Source of the DNA: Anaerolineae bacterium | Lineage (GTDB): Bacteria; Chloroflexota; Anaerolineae; Aggregatilineales; Aggregatilineaceae | Reading direction: 5' to 3' | Assembly: GCA_023382715.1 (NCBI GenBank) | Contig: JAHDWP010000012.1 | Coordinates: forward strand, 17,709-81,708 | DNA length: 64,000 nucleotides | Program-made: the position numbers and the translations under genes | The notes under the pieces: model-generated | Databases searched by the model: none | Seen by the model: the letters and a program-made list of their open reading frames with translations, nothing else | Told to the model about the DNA's origin: nothing | Shown: in pieces, positions 1-8,193 of the stretch | How positions within the stretch are numbered: position 1 is the first letter of the stretch | How the letters are laid out: each line of letters starts with the position of its first letter

Positions 1-605
1 AGGTATTGAATGGCGTCGGTGATCTCCAGCTCGTTGCGCCACGAGGGTTTGATGTGATCAATGGCGTCGAAGATGGCCGGCTGGAAGACGTACACTCCAG
101 CAATCGCCAGGTTGGACGGCGGGTCTTTGGGCTTCTCGACCAGCCGCTTGATGCGGTCACCCTCAAGCTCCGCAATGCCGAAGCGAGTCGGGTCGGGCAC
201 TTCGGTCAGGGCGATGGCCGCCCCCGCCCCCGTCTCCCGGAAGCGCGTGGTGAGCGTCTTCATCGAGTCCTGGAAAATATTATCGCCCAGGTACATCAGG
301 AATGGCTCGTCGCCCAGGAACGGCTGCGCGACCTTGACAGCGTGAGCCAGCCCGCGCGGGTTGGTTTGCTCGATGTAGGTGAGCGGGACGCCAACGGTGG
401 CCAGGCCATCGCCGAGCGCCTGGCGAATGGGCGACTCCAGGCTGTGCACGACCAGGCCGATCTCCGTGGCCCCCATGTTGGTCAGGGTCTCGATGGCATA
501 CTTGATCAGGGCCTTGTTCGCCACCGGCAGCAGTGGCTTGGGCATAGTCAGCGTGACGGGATACAGGCGGGTGCCTTTTCCGGCGGCCAGAATGATCGCT
601 TTCAT
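1..605 (-). CDS. rmlA: Glucose-1-phosphate nucleotidyltransferase, long RmlA type (3' end outside window)
   Basis: About 201 codons are present and the C-terminus is cut off by the window edge. The protein starts MKAIILAAGKGTRLYPVT, followed by PKPLLPV, which is the nucleotide-binding signature of sugar-1-phosphate nucleotidyltransferases. A later YLGDNIF segment holds the metal-binding Asp. The phrase GLAHAV between these motifs fits the long RmlA/archaeal-type family, which joins dTTP (or UTP) to glucose-1-phosphate for cell-surface sugar synthesis. The ATG at 605 is preceded by AGGA at good spacing. It lies 146 bp beyond the helicase-loader stop, so it may be read with the replication operon or separately. 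Family assignment is firm, but nucleotide specificity (dTDP or UDP) cannot be read. Confidence 0.85.
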   Translation of the reverse strand, partial: MKAIILAAGKGTRLYPVTLTMPKPLLPVANKALIKYAIETLTNMGATEIGLVVHSLESPIRQALGDGLATVGVPLTYIEQTNPRGLAHAVKVAQPFLGDEPFLMYLGDNIFQDSMKTLTTRFRETGAGAAIALTEVPDPTRFGIAELEGDRIKRLVEKPKDPPSNLAIAGVYVFQPAIFDAIDHIKPSWRNELEITDAIQY

Positions 606-751
606 AGCGTCCTATCCGTGTCTTTGCAACAACGATTACACAGGCGAACAGTACGCCCTGATGCTATCGCACCGGTCAGCCCGGCGCAACCAGGCCGCAG
701 ATGGCCGCCGCCTTCGCCCCACTCCAGCGGCAAGCCGCACGACTCCGCCCG

Positions 752-2155
752 CTACGCGCCAGGCGAGCGCCGCCGCGACTGCGCCACACCTCCCCGATAA
801 TCGGGCACCAGGATAGCGAAGACATGACAGCGCCGGGCATCCATCAGCCGGCTGCGCAACAGCGGGTCGAGCTCATCCAGATTGAGCGTCGTCGTGAACA
901 CTGTGGGCAGCCGGGCCAGGTAGCGATGGTCCGTCACCTGGCGGATCTTCTCCAGCGCCCAGGGAGAAGCGTTCGTCAGATCGAGATTGTCTATGACCAG
1001 CAGCGGTGTGGAGCGAATCTCATAGAAGCGCCGGGCAAATGTGGTGCCCGCGCCAGGGCCGAACGCCTCGCGCAGATAATCGAGCAGGTCGGGCGCGGTG
1101 ACGAACATCACCGCTTCGCCCAGCGCGTGGCGCGCATTGGCGATGGCAGCGGCCAGATGCGTCTTGCCGCAGCCGTGCTCGCCCATGAACAGCAGCCAGC
1201 CCTGCGGGTCGCGGGCGTATTCAACGGCGACCTCGAACGCCTGGCGCAGATTGCGGCGCTCGTTGTCGGGCAACGTGTTCTCGCGAAAGTCGAACGTCTC
1301 GAAGACCATCTCGCCATAGAGGCCGAGATTAGACAGGGCGCTCTGCTCCAGGGCGGCATCAATGCGCCGGTAGTCTGGCAACGACATATTGATGCTCTGG
1401 GTGAGCTGGCGATCCACCAGGCGGCTGCGCACGCGCGGGTCGAGCTTGCCCGGCTCGACATTGGTAGTGATCACCGTCGCCAGGCGATGCTGGTAGCGGT
1501 GATTGATCAACTGGAACAGCTTCTCCTGCGCCCAGGGCGTCGGGCTTTCCGCGCCCAGGTCGTCCAGCACCAGCAGCGGCACATTGCGCACGCGCTCGAA
1601 CAGCTCGTCGTAGGCCACTTCTGATGACGGGCCGAAAGTCGCGCGCAGATGATCGAGCAGGTCGGGCACCGTCAGGAAAAGCACCGTATCGCCCTGCGCC
1701 AGGCGGTGATTGGCAATGGCCACCGCCAGGTGCGTCTTACCGCTGCCGAAGTTGCCCTGAAAGAGCAGCCAGCCCTGCGGATCCTCGGCGTAGCGCAGGG
1801 CGCGATCATAACTGATGCGCAGCGCCGCGAGCTGCTCTTCGCTCAGGTTGGGCAGATCGAGGCTGAACGTGGTGAAGGTCTTGTCCGCCACCACATCCAG
1901 GTTGCTCAGCGCGCGCATACGGGCGTTGTGCCGCTCCGCGATGGCGCTGTGCTGGCACGTGCAGGGGAACGCCTTGCCGAAATCCGGGTGGCCGACCGGC
2001 ACGCTCAGCGTTACGAAGCCCATCCCCTGGCAGATCGGGCAGGCTTCGGCGGGCGCTTCTGCCTCGTCCGCAGCATCAGTAATCAACGGTGTCCGAGTAC
2101 TCTCCCTGGATATACCGGTAGCGATCCGCTTGAGTTGGTCGTTTAGTGAGTCCAC
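752..2155 (-). CDS. Tandem-domain DnaC/DnaI-like helicase loader ATPase
   Basis: 467 aa. The N-terminus has a Cys cluster (C39, C42, C65, C67) as in DnaI/DnaC-type loaders. Two AAA+ modules follow, at about residues 90-260 and 282-450. Module 1 has Walker A GNFGSGKT (134-141), Walker B LLVLDDL (194-200) and an Arg-finger-like DPRVRSRL. Module 2 has GEHGCGKT (325-332), an altered Walker B LLVIDNL (385-391) and DPLLRSRL. The modules are clearly homologous (PDLLDHL/PDLLDYL, SPTPWAQEK/NASPWALEK). Known loaders are about 250-310 aa with one ATPase, so this is an internal duplication. It is the last gene of the dnaB-dnaD operon and its start overlaps the dnaD-like 3' end by 80 nt. Inferred role: deposit DnaB on single-stranded DNA. 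IstB is unlikely without an istA partner. Confidence 0.85.
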   Translation of the reverse strand: MDSLNDQLKRIATGISRESTRTPLITDAADEAEAPAEACPICQGMGFVTLSVPVGHPDFGKAFPCTCQHSAIAERHNARMRALSNLDVVADKTFTTFSLDLPNLSEEQLAALRISYDRALRYAEDPQGWLLFQGNFGSGKTHLAVAIANHRLAQGDTVLFLTVPDLLDHLRATFGPSSEVAYDELFERVRNVPLLVLDDLGAESPTPWAQEKLFQLINHRYQHRLATVITTNVEPGKLDPRVRSRLVDRQLTQSINMSLPDYRRIDAALEQSALSNLGLYGEMVFETFDFRENTLPDNERRNLRQAFEVAVEYARDPQGWLLFMGEHGCGKTHLAAAIANARHALGEAVMFVTAPDLLDYLREAFGPGAGTTFARRFYEIRSTPLLVIDNLDLTNASPWALEKIRQVTDHRYLARLPTVFTTTLNLDELDPLLRSRLMDARRCHVFAILVPDYRGGVAQSRRRSPGA

Positions 2156-2780
2156 GATCTTTCCCCTCAGCTTGCCACCGTTCGAGAACGCGGCGGATAT
2201 AACGCCAGTTGCGGGCGTTGCGCTCCACGGCCAGGCGGATCGCTTCTTCGATCCAGCCCGGCGGATAGTCCTGTTCGGCGGCGCGCAGCTCTTCGCCGAT
2301 CAGCGGGGTGAGCGCGCCGATGTTTTCCTCGTAGAGCGCGTAGATGTTGGGGCGCTCCGCGATGAGCAGCACAGGCGTATCGCGGTCGCCCGGCTGGAAG
2401 CGGCCCTCGGCGATAGCCCGCACAGCATTGCGCCCGTGCGTCGTATTCATGAAGTAGAGGTCTTCGGAGCCGCGCGCGCCCTCGACGCTGGCGTGCAGCA
2501 GCGTGCCGCGCCGCACCGCCCGCGCCAGCGCCGCGCTGACGCGCTGCGCCGCACGGCTCGCGTCCGAGTCAATGCCGCTCAGCAGGGCCGCATCCTGGAG
2601 CGCTTCGCGTTTGAGCAGGTAGCGGACTTCCCCCTCCTGCTGCTGAAGTGCCCAGAAAGCGTACAAGGTGAGCTTCAGCTCGTCGAGGTCGTCAATGGCC
2701 CCCAGCACCTCGGTGAAAAACTGGCTGGGCAGGCGCACCATCGGCACCTTGCCCGGCGGAAATCCCTTGAACGTGTTCAT
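2076..2780 (-). CDS. DnaD/DnaB_2-domain replication initiation protein
   Basis: 234 aa. The N-terminal half resembles a winged-helix region. The C-terminal half (about 150-215) carries the DnaD C-terminal domain pattern, YEENIGALTPLIGEEL followed by an IEEAI...ARNWRYIRRVLERW segment, where the YxxxIG and W..I...L..W positions are typical. In Firmicutes DnaD acts with the helicase loader in DnaA-dependent initiation and PriA-dependent restart. Its position between dnaB (17 nt upstream) and the DnaC-like ATPase (80 nt overlap downstream) supports that role. The start ATG at 2780 follows the dnaB stop closely. Gene content matches the family well, although the organism is probably not a Firmicute. 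Confidence 0.85.
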   Translation of the reverse strand: MNTFKGFPPGKVPMVRLPSQFFTEVLGAIDDLDELKLTLYAFWALQQQEGEVRYLLKREALQDAALLSGIDSDASRAAQRVSAALARAVRRGTLLHASVEGARGSEDLYFMNTTHGRNAVRAIAEGRFQPGDRDTPVLLIAERPNIYALYEENIGALTPLIGEELRAAEQDYPPGWIEEAIRLAVERNARNWRYIRRVLERWQAEGKDRGLTKRPTQADRYRYIQGEYSDTVDY

Positions 2781-2797
2781 GAAGGGCGGTCCATCGC

Positions 2798-4162
2798 CTA
2801 ATAGCTGGCCAGGTCTACGCCGGTCTTGCTCAGGTTAGCGAACTGAGTTAGCTCCTTGCGGAAGTACAGCGCCACACTGCCCGTCGGGCCGTTGCGGTGC
2901 TTGGCCACGATGATGTCGGCCTGATTCGGGCGCTCCGTGTTCTCATTGTAGACTTCGTCGCGATAGATGAACATCACCACATCCGCGTCCTGCTCGATCG
3001 ATCCACTCTCTCTCAGATCCGACAACTGCGGGTGCTTGTCCTGGCGCTGCTCAACCGCGCGCGAAAGCTGGGCGGCGGCCACCACCGGCACGTTCATCTC
3101 ACGGGCGATGTGCTTGAGGTTGCGCGAAATGAAGCTGATCTCCTGCACGCGATTGTCCGAGAAGCCCACGCCAGCGTTCATAAGCTGCAGGTAGTCAACC
3201 AGGATCAGGTCCAGGCCATGCTCGCTGTACAGCCGCCGGCACTTGGCGCGCATCTGGAGCGGCGTGAGCGCGGGCGTGTCGTCCAGAAACACGCTGAGCT
3301 TGCCCAGGCGCCCCACCGCTTCGACGAAGATCGCCCATTCGCGATCCTTGAGCTGGCCCAGGCGCAGCTTGTGCGTGTTAATGCTCGTCTCCGTCGAAAC
3401 GAAGCGCTGCACAATCTGCTCATTGCTCATTTCCATGCTGAAGATCGCCACGCGCGCCCCGGCCACGGCAGCGTTGTGCGCCGCGCTGAGCAGCCACGAC
3501 GTCTTGCCCATGCCCGGACGCCCGGCCACAATGACCAGGTCGGACTTCTGCAGCCCGCCGAGCAAGTCGTCCAGATCGGTGAAGCCCGTCGGGACGCCGA
3601 TGGACTCCACCTGCTGGCTGTAAAGCTGCTCGATGCGGTCGTAGTACTCAGCAACGGCGATGCGAATAGGGACCAGTTCCTGGCGCAGCCGCCGCTCGGT
3701 CACGGCGAACAGCGTCGCCTCCGACTGGTCAATGAGATCCGTGATGTCGGAGTCTTCCTGCTGGGCCAGGCGCGCAATAGTGCCAGCAGCGGTGAGCATC
3801 CGCCGGCGCAACGCGGCGCGCTCGACGATGTGCCCGTAGGTTTCGGCATAGATGGACGAGGGCGTGTGGTTGATCAGGTAGGTGATATAGGCCGCGCCGC
3901 CGATCTCCTCCAGCCGGTTCTGCTGGCGCAGCTCTTCAACCACGGTCAGGTAATCAATCTGCTCGCGGCGCTCGTGCACCCGGGTGATGGCTTCCCACAC
4001 CCACCCGTTGCGCACGATGAAGAAATCCTCGCTTTGCAGAAACGGGGCGACATCGTACAGCGCATCGGGATTGATCAGAATCGAGCCAAGCACAGCCTCT
4101 TCGGCTTCGAGGCTGTGGGGAGCCATCTGCTCAGGCTGGATAGGCGCAGTTTCCTGACTCAT
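2798..4162 (-). CDS. dnaB: Replicative DNA helicase DnaB
   Basis: 454 aa, a normal DnaB length. The N-terminal domain (about 15-110) has the family sequence HSLEAEEAVLGSILI. The RecA-like C-terminal domain has Walker A GRPGMGKT (214-221), a Walker B region LDLILVDYLQLM, and the late motif LRESGSIEQDADVV followed by the arginine-finger region. DnaB is the hexameric 5'-3' helicase of the replication fork, loaded by the two proteins encoded just downstream. No intein or insertion is seen. The gene is first in its operon and has a promoter at 4196-4224. Confidence 0.97.
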   Translation of the reverse strand: MSQETAPIQPEQMAPHSLEAEEAVLGSILINPDALYDVAPFLQSEDFFIVRNGWVWEAITRVHERREQIDYLTVVEELRQQNRLEEIGGAAYITYLINHTPSSIYAETYGHIVERAALRRRMLTAAGTIARLAQQEDSDITDLIDQSEATLFAVTERRLRQELVPIRIAVAEYYDRIEQLYSQQVESIGVPTGFTDLDDLLGGLQKSDLVIVAGRPGMGKTSWLLSAAHNAAVAGARVAIFSMEMSNEQIVQRFVSTETSINTHKLRLGQLKDREWAIFVEAVGRLGKLSVFLDDTPALTPLQMRAKCRRLYSEHGLDLILVDYLQLMNAGVGFSDNRVQEISFISRNLKHIAREMNVPVVAAAQLSRAVEQRQDKHPQLSDLRESGSIEQDADVVMFIYRDEVYNENTERPNQADIIVAKHRNGPTGSVALYFRKELTQFANLSKTGVDLASY

Positions 4163-4195
4163 CGCTCCGCCTTATCGGGTGCGTAATCCGGCTCT

Positions 4196-4224
4196 ACAAT
4201 AGTGGAATTCGGGGTGTGTGTCAA
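4196..4224 (-). promoter_or_regulatory. Sigma-70 promoter of the dnaB operon
   Basis: On the minus strand: -35 TTGACA (4219-4224), 17-nt spacer, -10 TATTGT (4196-4201), about 34 nt before the dnaB ATG. The -35 box overlaps the T-run of the terminator just upstream. Confidence 0.8.
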
Positions 4225-4256
4225 AACGGGGCGGCTCGTGGAAGCCGCCCCGTGAG
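4221..4256 (-). terminator. Rho-independent terminator of the DUF151 gene
   Basis: Minus strand reads CGGGGCGGC, an 8-nt loop, GCCGCCCCG, then TTTT. The 9-bp stem is perfect (4227-4235 with 4244-4252). It lies about 92 nt past the DUF151 stop and directly abuts the dnaB promoter. Confidence 0.8.
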
Positions 4257-4347
4257 AGTTCGGGCTGTTGGGCAAGGGAGGGCCTCGCTATCTACTCGCA
4301 CATCCACCCGTGCAGGGGCGCTGCGCCCAACAATCCAACAGGAGATG

Positions 4348-4917
4348 TCAGACCTTATTCTCGCCGTCTTCGTCGTCCTCGTCGCCCTCGTCGCTCAGAT
4401 CGCCCAGATCGAGCGATTCAACGAAATCTTCAAAGAGACTCAGGCGCCCAGCCGGCGGCTCTTCTCCGCCCGGAGACCGGTTTGGCGTGGCCTGCGAGGA
4501 CTCCCCCTCGATCTCTTCATCCGGCATAATGCCGGCCCGATCCATCACCGATTCCTCGACGTAGATCGGCACGTCCAGGCGGACGGAGAGGGCAATCGCA
4601 TCGCTGGGGCGCGAATCGATGATGCGCTCTTCGCCGTTCAGATCCACGACGAGCTGAGCGTAGAACGTGTCCTGGCGCAGATCGTTGACCACGATGTGCT
4701 GCACGCGCCCGCCAAGCTCGCCAATGACGGCCTTGAGCAGATCGTGCGTCAGCGGACGCTCCACGTTCATGCCTTGCAACTTCACTGCGATGGCTTCTGC
4801 TTCGCACGGCCCGATGAATATCGGGAGAAAACGCCCGCTCAGCGGATCTTTGAGGACCACAACCCGAAGCTGCGACATCAAGCTCACGCGAACACTGTCA
4901 ATCAGCACTTTGATCAT
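4348..4917 (-). CDS. DUF151 / bifunctional-nuclease family protein
   Basis: 189 aa from the ATG at 4917, which has AGGA about 7 nt before it. The first 130 residues are a typical DUF151 (BFN) domain: [21 protein letters not shown] near the start and [20 protein letters not shown] near its end. Members of this family occur in bacteria and plants, some having nuclease activity, and their cellular role is poorly defined. The C-terminal 50 residues are a strongly acidic tail (runs such as [11 protein letters not shown]). It has its own promoter (4979-5008) and terminator (4221-4256), so it is probably monocistronic. The family is clear but the function is not. Confidence 0.85.
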   Translation of the reverse strand: MIKVLIDSVRVSLMSQLRVVVLKDPLSGRFLPIFIGPCEAEAIAVKLQGMNVERPLTHDLLKAVIGELGGRVQHIVVNDLRQDTFYAQLVVDLNGEERIIDSRPSDAIALSVRLDVPIYVEESVMDRAGIMPDEEIEGESSQATPNRSPGGEEPPAGRLSLFEDFVESLDLGDLSDEGDEDDEDGENKV

Positions 4918-4978
4918 AAAACGTTCCTGGCTCTTGCGCGCGGTGTCGGATTCCACACTGCCTGTGACGATTAGGACG

Positions 4979-5008
4979 ATTATATCATTGAGTTCGACGC
5001 CCAAGCAA
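4979..5008 (-). promoter_or_regulatory. Sigma-70 promoter of the DUF151 gene
   Basis: Minus strand: TTGCTT (5003-5008), 18-nt spacer, perfect TATAAT (4979-4984). The start codon is about 60 nt downstream. Confidence 0.65.
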
Positions 5009-5022
5009 AGCGCAGCGCTTTG
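5006..5022 (-). terminator. Possible terminator hairpin after bactofilin
   Basis: CAAAGCGCAGCGCTTTG forms a 7-bp stem with a 3-nt loop right after the bactofilin stop codon. The following T content is weak, and it overlaps the -35 box of the next promoter. Confidence 0.35.
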
Positions 5023-5023
5023 A

Positions 5024-5551
5024 TCAGGACGCCGCATCCTCGGCGTCGGTGCCATCCGGCGCGGCAGCATCGGCGGCAGGCGTCGTCGCTGGCACTTCGT
5101 GAGCGGGGAGAGGTACGGCGGTCAGGTCCAGCCCCTGGGCCGCCTCGTGCGCGATCATGGTGATCTTGCCGTCTATGAACGCCCCTTCTTCTGTGGAGAT
5201 AGCCGACGCGGTGATGTCCCCCCAGACGCGGGCTGTGCGCAGAAGCTGCACCTTCTTGCCGCTCACGTCGCCGCGCACCGCGCCCGCAATGGACACATTC
5301 TTGGCGTTGATGTCCGCCGTGATCTTGGCCGCCTCGCCCACGAGCACATTGCCGTCAATCTCCAGCGTGCCCTCAAACGTGCCATCCAGGCGCACATTGC
5401 CCTGGCTGCGCAGGTCGCCTTTCAACGTGGCCCCGGCTCCCAGAATGGTCTCGAACCCCACCGGCTGGCGCGCGGTTTCCTGGGGGAGCGCTGGGGGAAA
5501 GCTGCTGCTGTCAGATGGGGGCTGCTTGCGTCCGCTGAAAAGCGATGACAT
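5024..5551 (-). CDS. Bactofilin (polymer-forming cytoskeletal protein)
   Basis: 175 aa. A disordered Pro/Ser-rich N-terminus (1-30) is followed by the bactofilin right-handed beta-helix (about 33-130), seen as repeating hydrophobic/Gly turns: [20 protein letters not shown], then [20 protein letters not shown]. An Ala/Asp/Pro-rich tail follows. Bactofilins form nucleotide-free filaments and place cell-wall enzymes or shape factors at the membrane. The gene is preceded by AGAAGGA and a good promoter (5592-5621) and appears to be a single-gene unit. A second protein with a bactofilin-like segment lies at 33940-34950. Confidence 0.92.
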   Translation of the reverse strand: MSSLFSGRKQPPSDSSSFPPALPQETARQPVGFETILGAGATLKGDLRSQGNVRLDGTFEGTLEIDGNVLVGEAAKITADINAKNVSIAGAVRGDVSGKKVQLLRTARVWGDITASAISTEEGAFIDGKITMIAHEAAQGLDLTAVPLPAHEVPATTPAADAAAPDGTDAEDAAS

Positions 5552-5591
5552 GGCCGGACATTCCTTCTCGTGGCGCAGGCGATCTGCCAGG

Positions 5592-5621
5592 ACTATAACG
5601 CGGGTCTGTCCCGTGAGTCAA
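5592..5621 (-). promoter_or_regulatory. Sigma-70 promoter of the bactofilin gene
   Basis: Minus strand: TTGACT (5616-5621), 18-nt spacer, TATAGT (5592-5597), about 40 nt before the ATG. Confidence 0.7.
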
Positions 5622-5715
5622 CACGCGCGCAGTGAGGGCGCGCGCAGGGGAGGTCCGTAGAATGCTGAGGCGTCGCACAGAGCGCGTTGTCACGCAGGCT
5701 GATCTGTGCCTGTGG

Positions 5716-6693
5716 TCAGGCAGGGCTACCATCAATGTCCTTCCTGACCTGTTCCTTCGACACCTCATGCCTGCTCAGATACACGATGAGCACCACCGCC
5801 ATCACCAGCAACCCCACGGCCAGCGCCAGCTCTCCGTCAAAAGCAGCAGGCAGGCGGTTAGCTTCCACCAAAGGCACTTCGTTCCCGTGTCGATCCAGGC
5901 CCATCTCCACCGTTTCCTTCCAGGGCCACACCTTGCGCAATGACCCTAGCAGCACACCGGTGAGAAAGGCCATCAGCGTCGTATGATGATGCTGGAACAT
6001 ATACGACAAGACGCGAGAGAAAAGAGCTAGGCCCACCACCGCCCCTAGCGTGAACACTCCCAGCGTTATCAAATCGCGGCTCGTCACCAGGTCAAGCACC
6101 TGAGTATATTTGCCAATCAGCACCAGGATGAATGATCCCGAAATGCCCGGTAGTATCATGGCCACTATGGCGATCATCCCCGACACGAAGAACACGGGCA
6201 GCGCCGTTGATGTTTCCACCGGCACGGCCCCCACCAGCACATAGGTCGCCACCGCCCCCACCGCCAGCATCCCGTAGGCCTTCATGTCCCAATGCCCCAC
6301 TCTACGGCCCACAATCCACACCGACGCCGCTACCAGTCCGAAGAAGAACGACCACACAAACACCGGGTGGTTATCCAGCAGATGAGAGAGCAGTTGCGCC
6401 AGGCTGAACAGGGCCACCATCATCCCCGCGCCCACCGGGACGAGGAACGCCCAGGGCACCGCCGACACTGCATTTCTGATCTCGCCTTGCAGGACCAGCC
6501 TGGGAACTTTGCTGCTCACAATCCTGATGCTGTGAATCAGTTCCTCGTATATGCCGAATAGAAGGGCCATGGTCCCGCCACTGACGCCAGGCACCAGGTC
6601 CGCCGAACCCATGCTGAACCCTGTCATAAACAGCCGCAGCGTGGCGGCTCGCCGCCGCACCAATCGCTTGACCAGGTCGAAAAACTCTCGCAT
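5716..6693 (-). CDS. DUF368 family integral membrane protein
   Basis: 325 aa from the ATG at 6693, chosen because GAGGGGAG precedes it. An in-frame extension upstream has no support. The N-terminal part has the DUF368 hallmark GFSMGSADLVPGVSGGTMAL, repeated in the second half as AMILPGISGSFILVLIGKY, giving an internally duplicated fold with about 8 hydrophobic segments. Such proteins have been linked to recycling of polyprenyl-phosphate carriers across the membrane (PopT-type); here that is inference from family. The other polyprenyl-phosphate flippase family is DedA/UptA, and a DedA gene lies 251 bp upstream. Confidence 0.88.
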   Translation of the reverse strand: MREFFDLVKRLVRRRAATLRLFMTGFSMGSADLVPGVSGGTMALLFGIYEELIHSIRIVSSKVPRLVLQGEIRNAVSAVPWAFLVPVGAGMMVALFSLAQLLSHLLDNHPVFVWSFFFGLVAASVWIVGRRVGHWDMKAYGMLAVGAVATYVLVGAVPVETSTALPVFFVSGMIAIVAMILPGISGSFILVLIGKYTQVLDLVTSRDLITLGVFTLGAVVGLALFSRVLSYMFQHHHTTLMAFLTGVLLGSLRKVWPWKETVEMGLDRHGNEVPLVEANRLPAAFDGELALAVGLLVMAVVLIVYLSRHEVSKEQVRKDIDGSPA

Positions 6694-6944
6694 CTCAACT
6701 CCCCTCAACGAGCCGGGCCTTATGCCATGAGATCGTATCGAAACCGCACTCTCTCCGTGACCCCCGGCCACATAGCCGTCACCGGTTGAGCCTATCGTCC
6801 ACACATGGAGAGGGCGAGTCGACGTCCTGTGAAGCTCTCTCTTTGGAGGCTGGAAGTGTAGCTACGCCTATGCGGGACTATAAGAGGTGGCGCGAATCCA
6901 AAACCCAACCTCTCAGATGGCCCGTGAGACTCCCATCCCGGAGA

Positions 6945-7604
6945 TCATGCCTCGATGTGTGGCACATCCGCAACGCGCGCGCGACGCCTGGCCAGGTAGT
7001 CCTTCAGCACGTGGATCGCCGGCGGCGTCACCGAGACGAGGATGATCGCCAGCACAATCGGCAGCAGATACCCGTCGGCGGCTTCGCCCAGGTAATAACC
7101 CGCGCTGACCACGCCCACCGCCCAAAGCAGGCCGCCGATCACGTTGAAGAAGAGAAAACGCGGGTAGTGCATCGTGCCAACGCCGGCCACGATGGGCGCG
7201 AAGGTGCGCACAATGGGCATGAAGCGTGCCAGGACGATGATCTTGCCGCCGTGCTTGTGGTAAAGTTCCTCAGCCTGGTACAGATACTTCTTCTTGAAGA
7301 ACATCGTATCCCGGCGCTCGAACAGGCGCCGCCCCACGCGGTCGCCAAACAAATACCCCACACTGTCGCCCGTCACTGCGGCGATGAAGCAGCCGATGGC
7401 CAGCACAGGATAGTTCAATTCGACGCCGAGCGTGCTCTGCAGAGACTTGCTGCCGGCGATGACTCCCGCGGTGAACAGCAGGCTATCGCCCGGTAGAAAA
7501 AACCCGAATAGCAACCCGGACTCGGCGAAGACAATCGCGAAGATGCCAACGTAACCGATGGTGGCGATGAACGTCTTGAGATCGAGGTGGAGAAGCTCTT
7601 CCAT
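6945..7604 (-). CDS. DedA family membrane protein
   Basis: 219 aa with about five hydrophobic segments. DedA signatures are present: GFFLPGDSLLF near residue 35, a Gly-rich GDSVGYLFGDRVG, and RFMPIVRTFAPIVAGVG around residue 115 with its conserved Arg and Pro residues. DedA proteins are flippases or scaffolds for phospholipid or undecaprenyl phosphate, and some affect proton-dependent homeostasis. A neighbouring DUF368 gene (5716-6693) on the same strand belongs to the other C55-P translocase family, so both may serve lipid-carrier recycling. Its upstream region is a long repeat-containing gap and I see no convincing promoter. Confidence 0.92.
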   Translation of the reverse strand: MEELLHLDLKTFIATIGYVGIFAIVFAESGLLFGFFLPGDSLLFTAGVIAGSKSLQSTLGVELNYPVLAIGCFIAAVTGDSVGYLFGDRVGRRLFERRDTMFFKKKYLYQAEELYHKHGGKIIVLARFMPIVRTFAPIVAGVGTMHYPRFLFFNVIGGLLWAVGVVSAGYYLGEAADGYLLPIVLAIILVSVTPPAIHVLKDYLARRRARVADVPHIEA

Positions 7605-7836
7605 ACTTGTGAGCGCCGCGTACCGGCCATCTGACCAGCGCGCGGCGTTGTGCTCCTTTCATCAGCCATTCCAGCAACTCGGCCACGGTAAGAGGCGCTA
7701 TTGCCCCCCCGAGGCCCCCTGTCCTGGATGCGGCGGTAGTCTACCACAAGTTCAGCCATCCATCCAGGGCAAGCCCGCGCAGAGTGCGCGCCAAGGTTGC
7801 TATAACTCACCTGCCGCTGGAGCAAAGGATCACCGC

Positions 7837-7983
7837 AGAGAGCGCAGAAGAAACCAAAGTATATGTTCTCCTCTGCGCCTCTGCGGTTCCAGAATTCCGC
7901 TGCCCAGACCTGCCCCCTCTCCGCGTGTGGAGAGGGGCGGCGAGGCGCACCCGCGCCGAGCGGGGGTGAGGTCAATCAAGGCG
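7837..7983. repeat. 147-bp tandem repeat, copy 1
   Basis: Nearly identical to 7985-8132. Each unit holds two imperfect inverted repeats: GAGAGCGCAG...CTCTGCGCCTCTGCGG, and CCCCTCTCC...GGAGAGGGG followed by a CGCACCCGCGCCGAGCGGG element. The first inverted repeat recurs in diverged form at 28928-28997. Confidence 0.9.
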
Positions 7984-7984
7984 T

Positions 7985-8132
7985 AGAGAGCGCAGAGTAA
8001 ACCAAAGTATATGTTCTCCTCTGCGCCTCTGCGGTTCCAGAATTCCGCTGCCCAGACCTGCCCCCTCTCCGCGTGTGGAGAGGGGGCGGCGAGGCGCACC
8101 CGCGCCGAGCGGGGGTGAGGTCAATCAAGGCG
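7985..8132. repeat. 147-bp tandem repeat, copy 2
   Basis: Second copy of the unit at 7837-7983. It differs by a few bases near the start (GCAGAGT versus GCAGAAG) and by one extra G in the G-run. Confidence 0.9.
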
Positions 8133-8157
8133 CAGCGCCTCCCACCTGCGCCCGCCA

Positions 8158-8186
8158 TTGGTGCACCTTTCTCCTTAAGCTATACT
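8158..8186 (+). promoter_or_regulatory. Promoter of the glycosyltransferase-PPK2 operon
   Basis: TTGGTG (8158-8163), 17-nt spacer, TATACT (8181-8186). The ATG begins at 8194, 8 nt past the -10 box, so the transcript would be leaderless or almost so. No Shine-Dalgarno sequence fits between them. Confidence 0.7.
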
Positions 8187-8193
8187 AGCTGCC

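Larger units (their letters stand above)
7605..8193. other. Repeat-bearing 589-bp intergenic region
   Basis: This gap separates the divergent DedA and glycosyltransferase genes. 7605-7836 shows nothing recognisable. 7837-8132 is a tandem pair of about 147 bp each. 8158-8186 is the promoter of the glycosyltransferase operon. Open frames over the repeats have repeat-driven composition and are not believable genes. Confidence 0.8.

Noticed and set aside
752..2155. IstB transposition helper (IS21)
   Set aside because: ATPase signature is shared with DnaC, but there is no istA, no terminal inverted repeats, and the gene sits with dnaB and dnaD.
7415..8158. Several open frames across the 147-bp repeats
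   Set aside because: They repeat the same residues in each copy and have no homologue-like features; they come from the repeat sequence.
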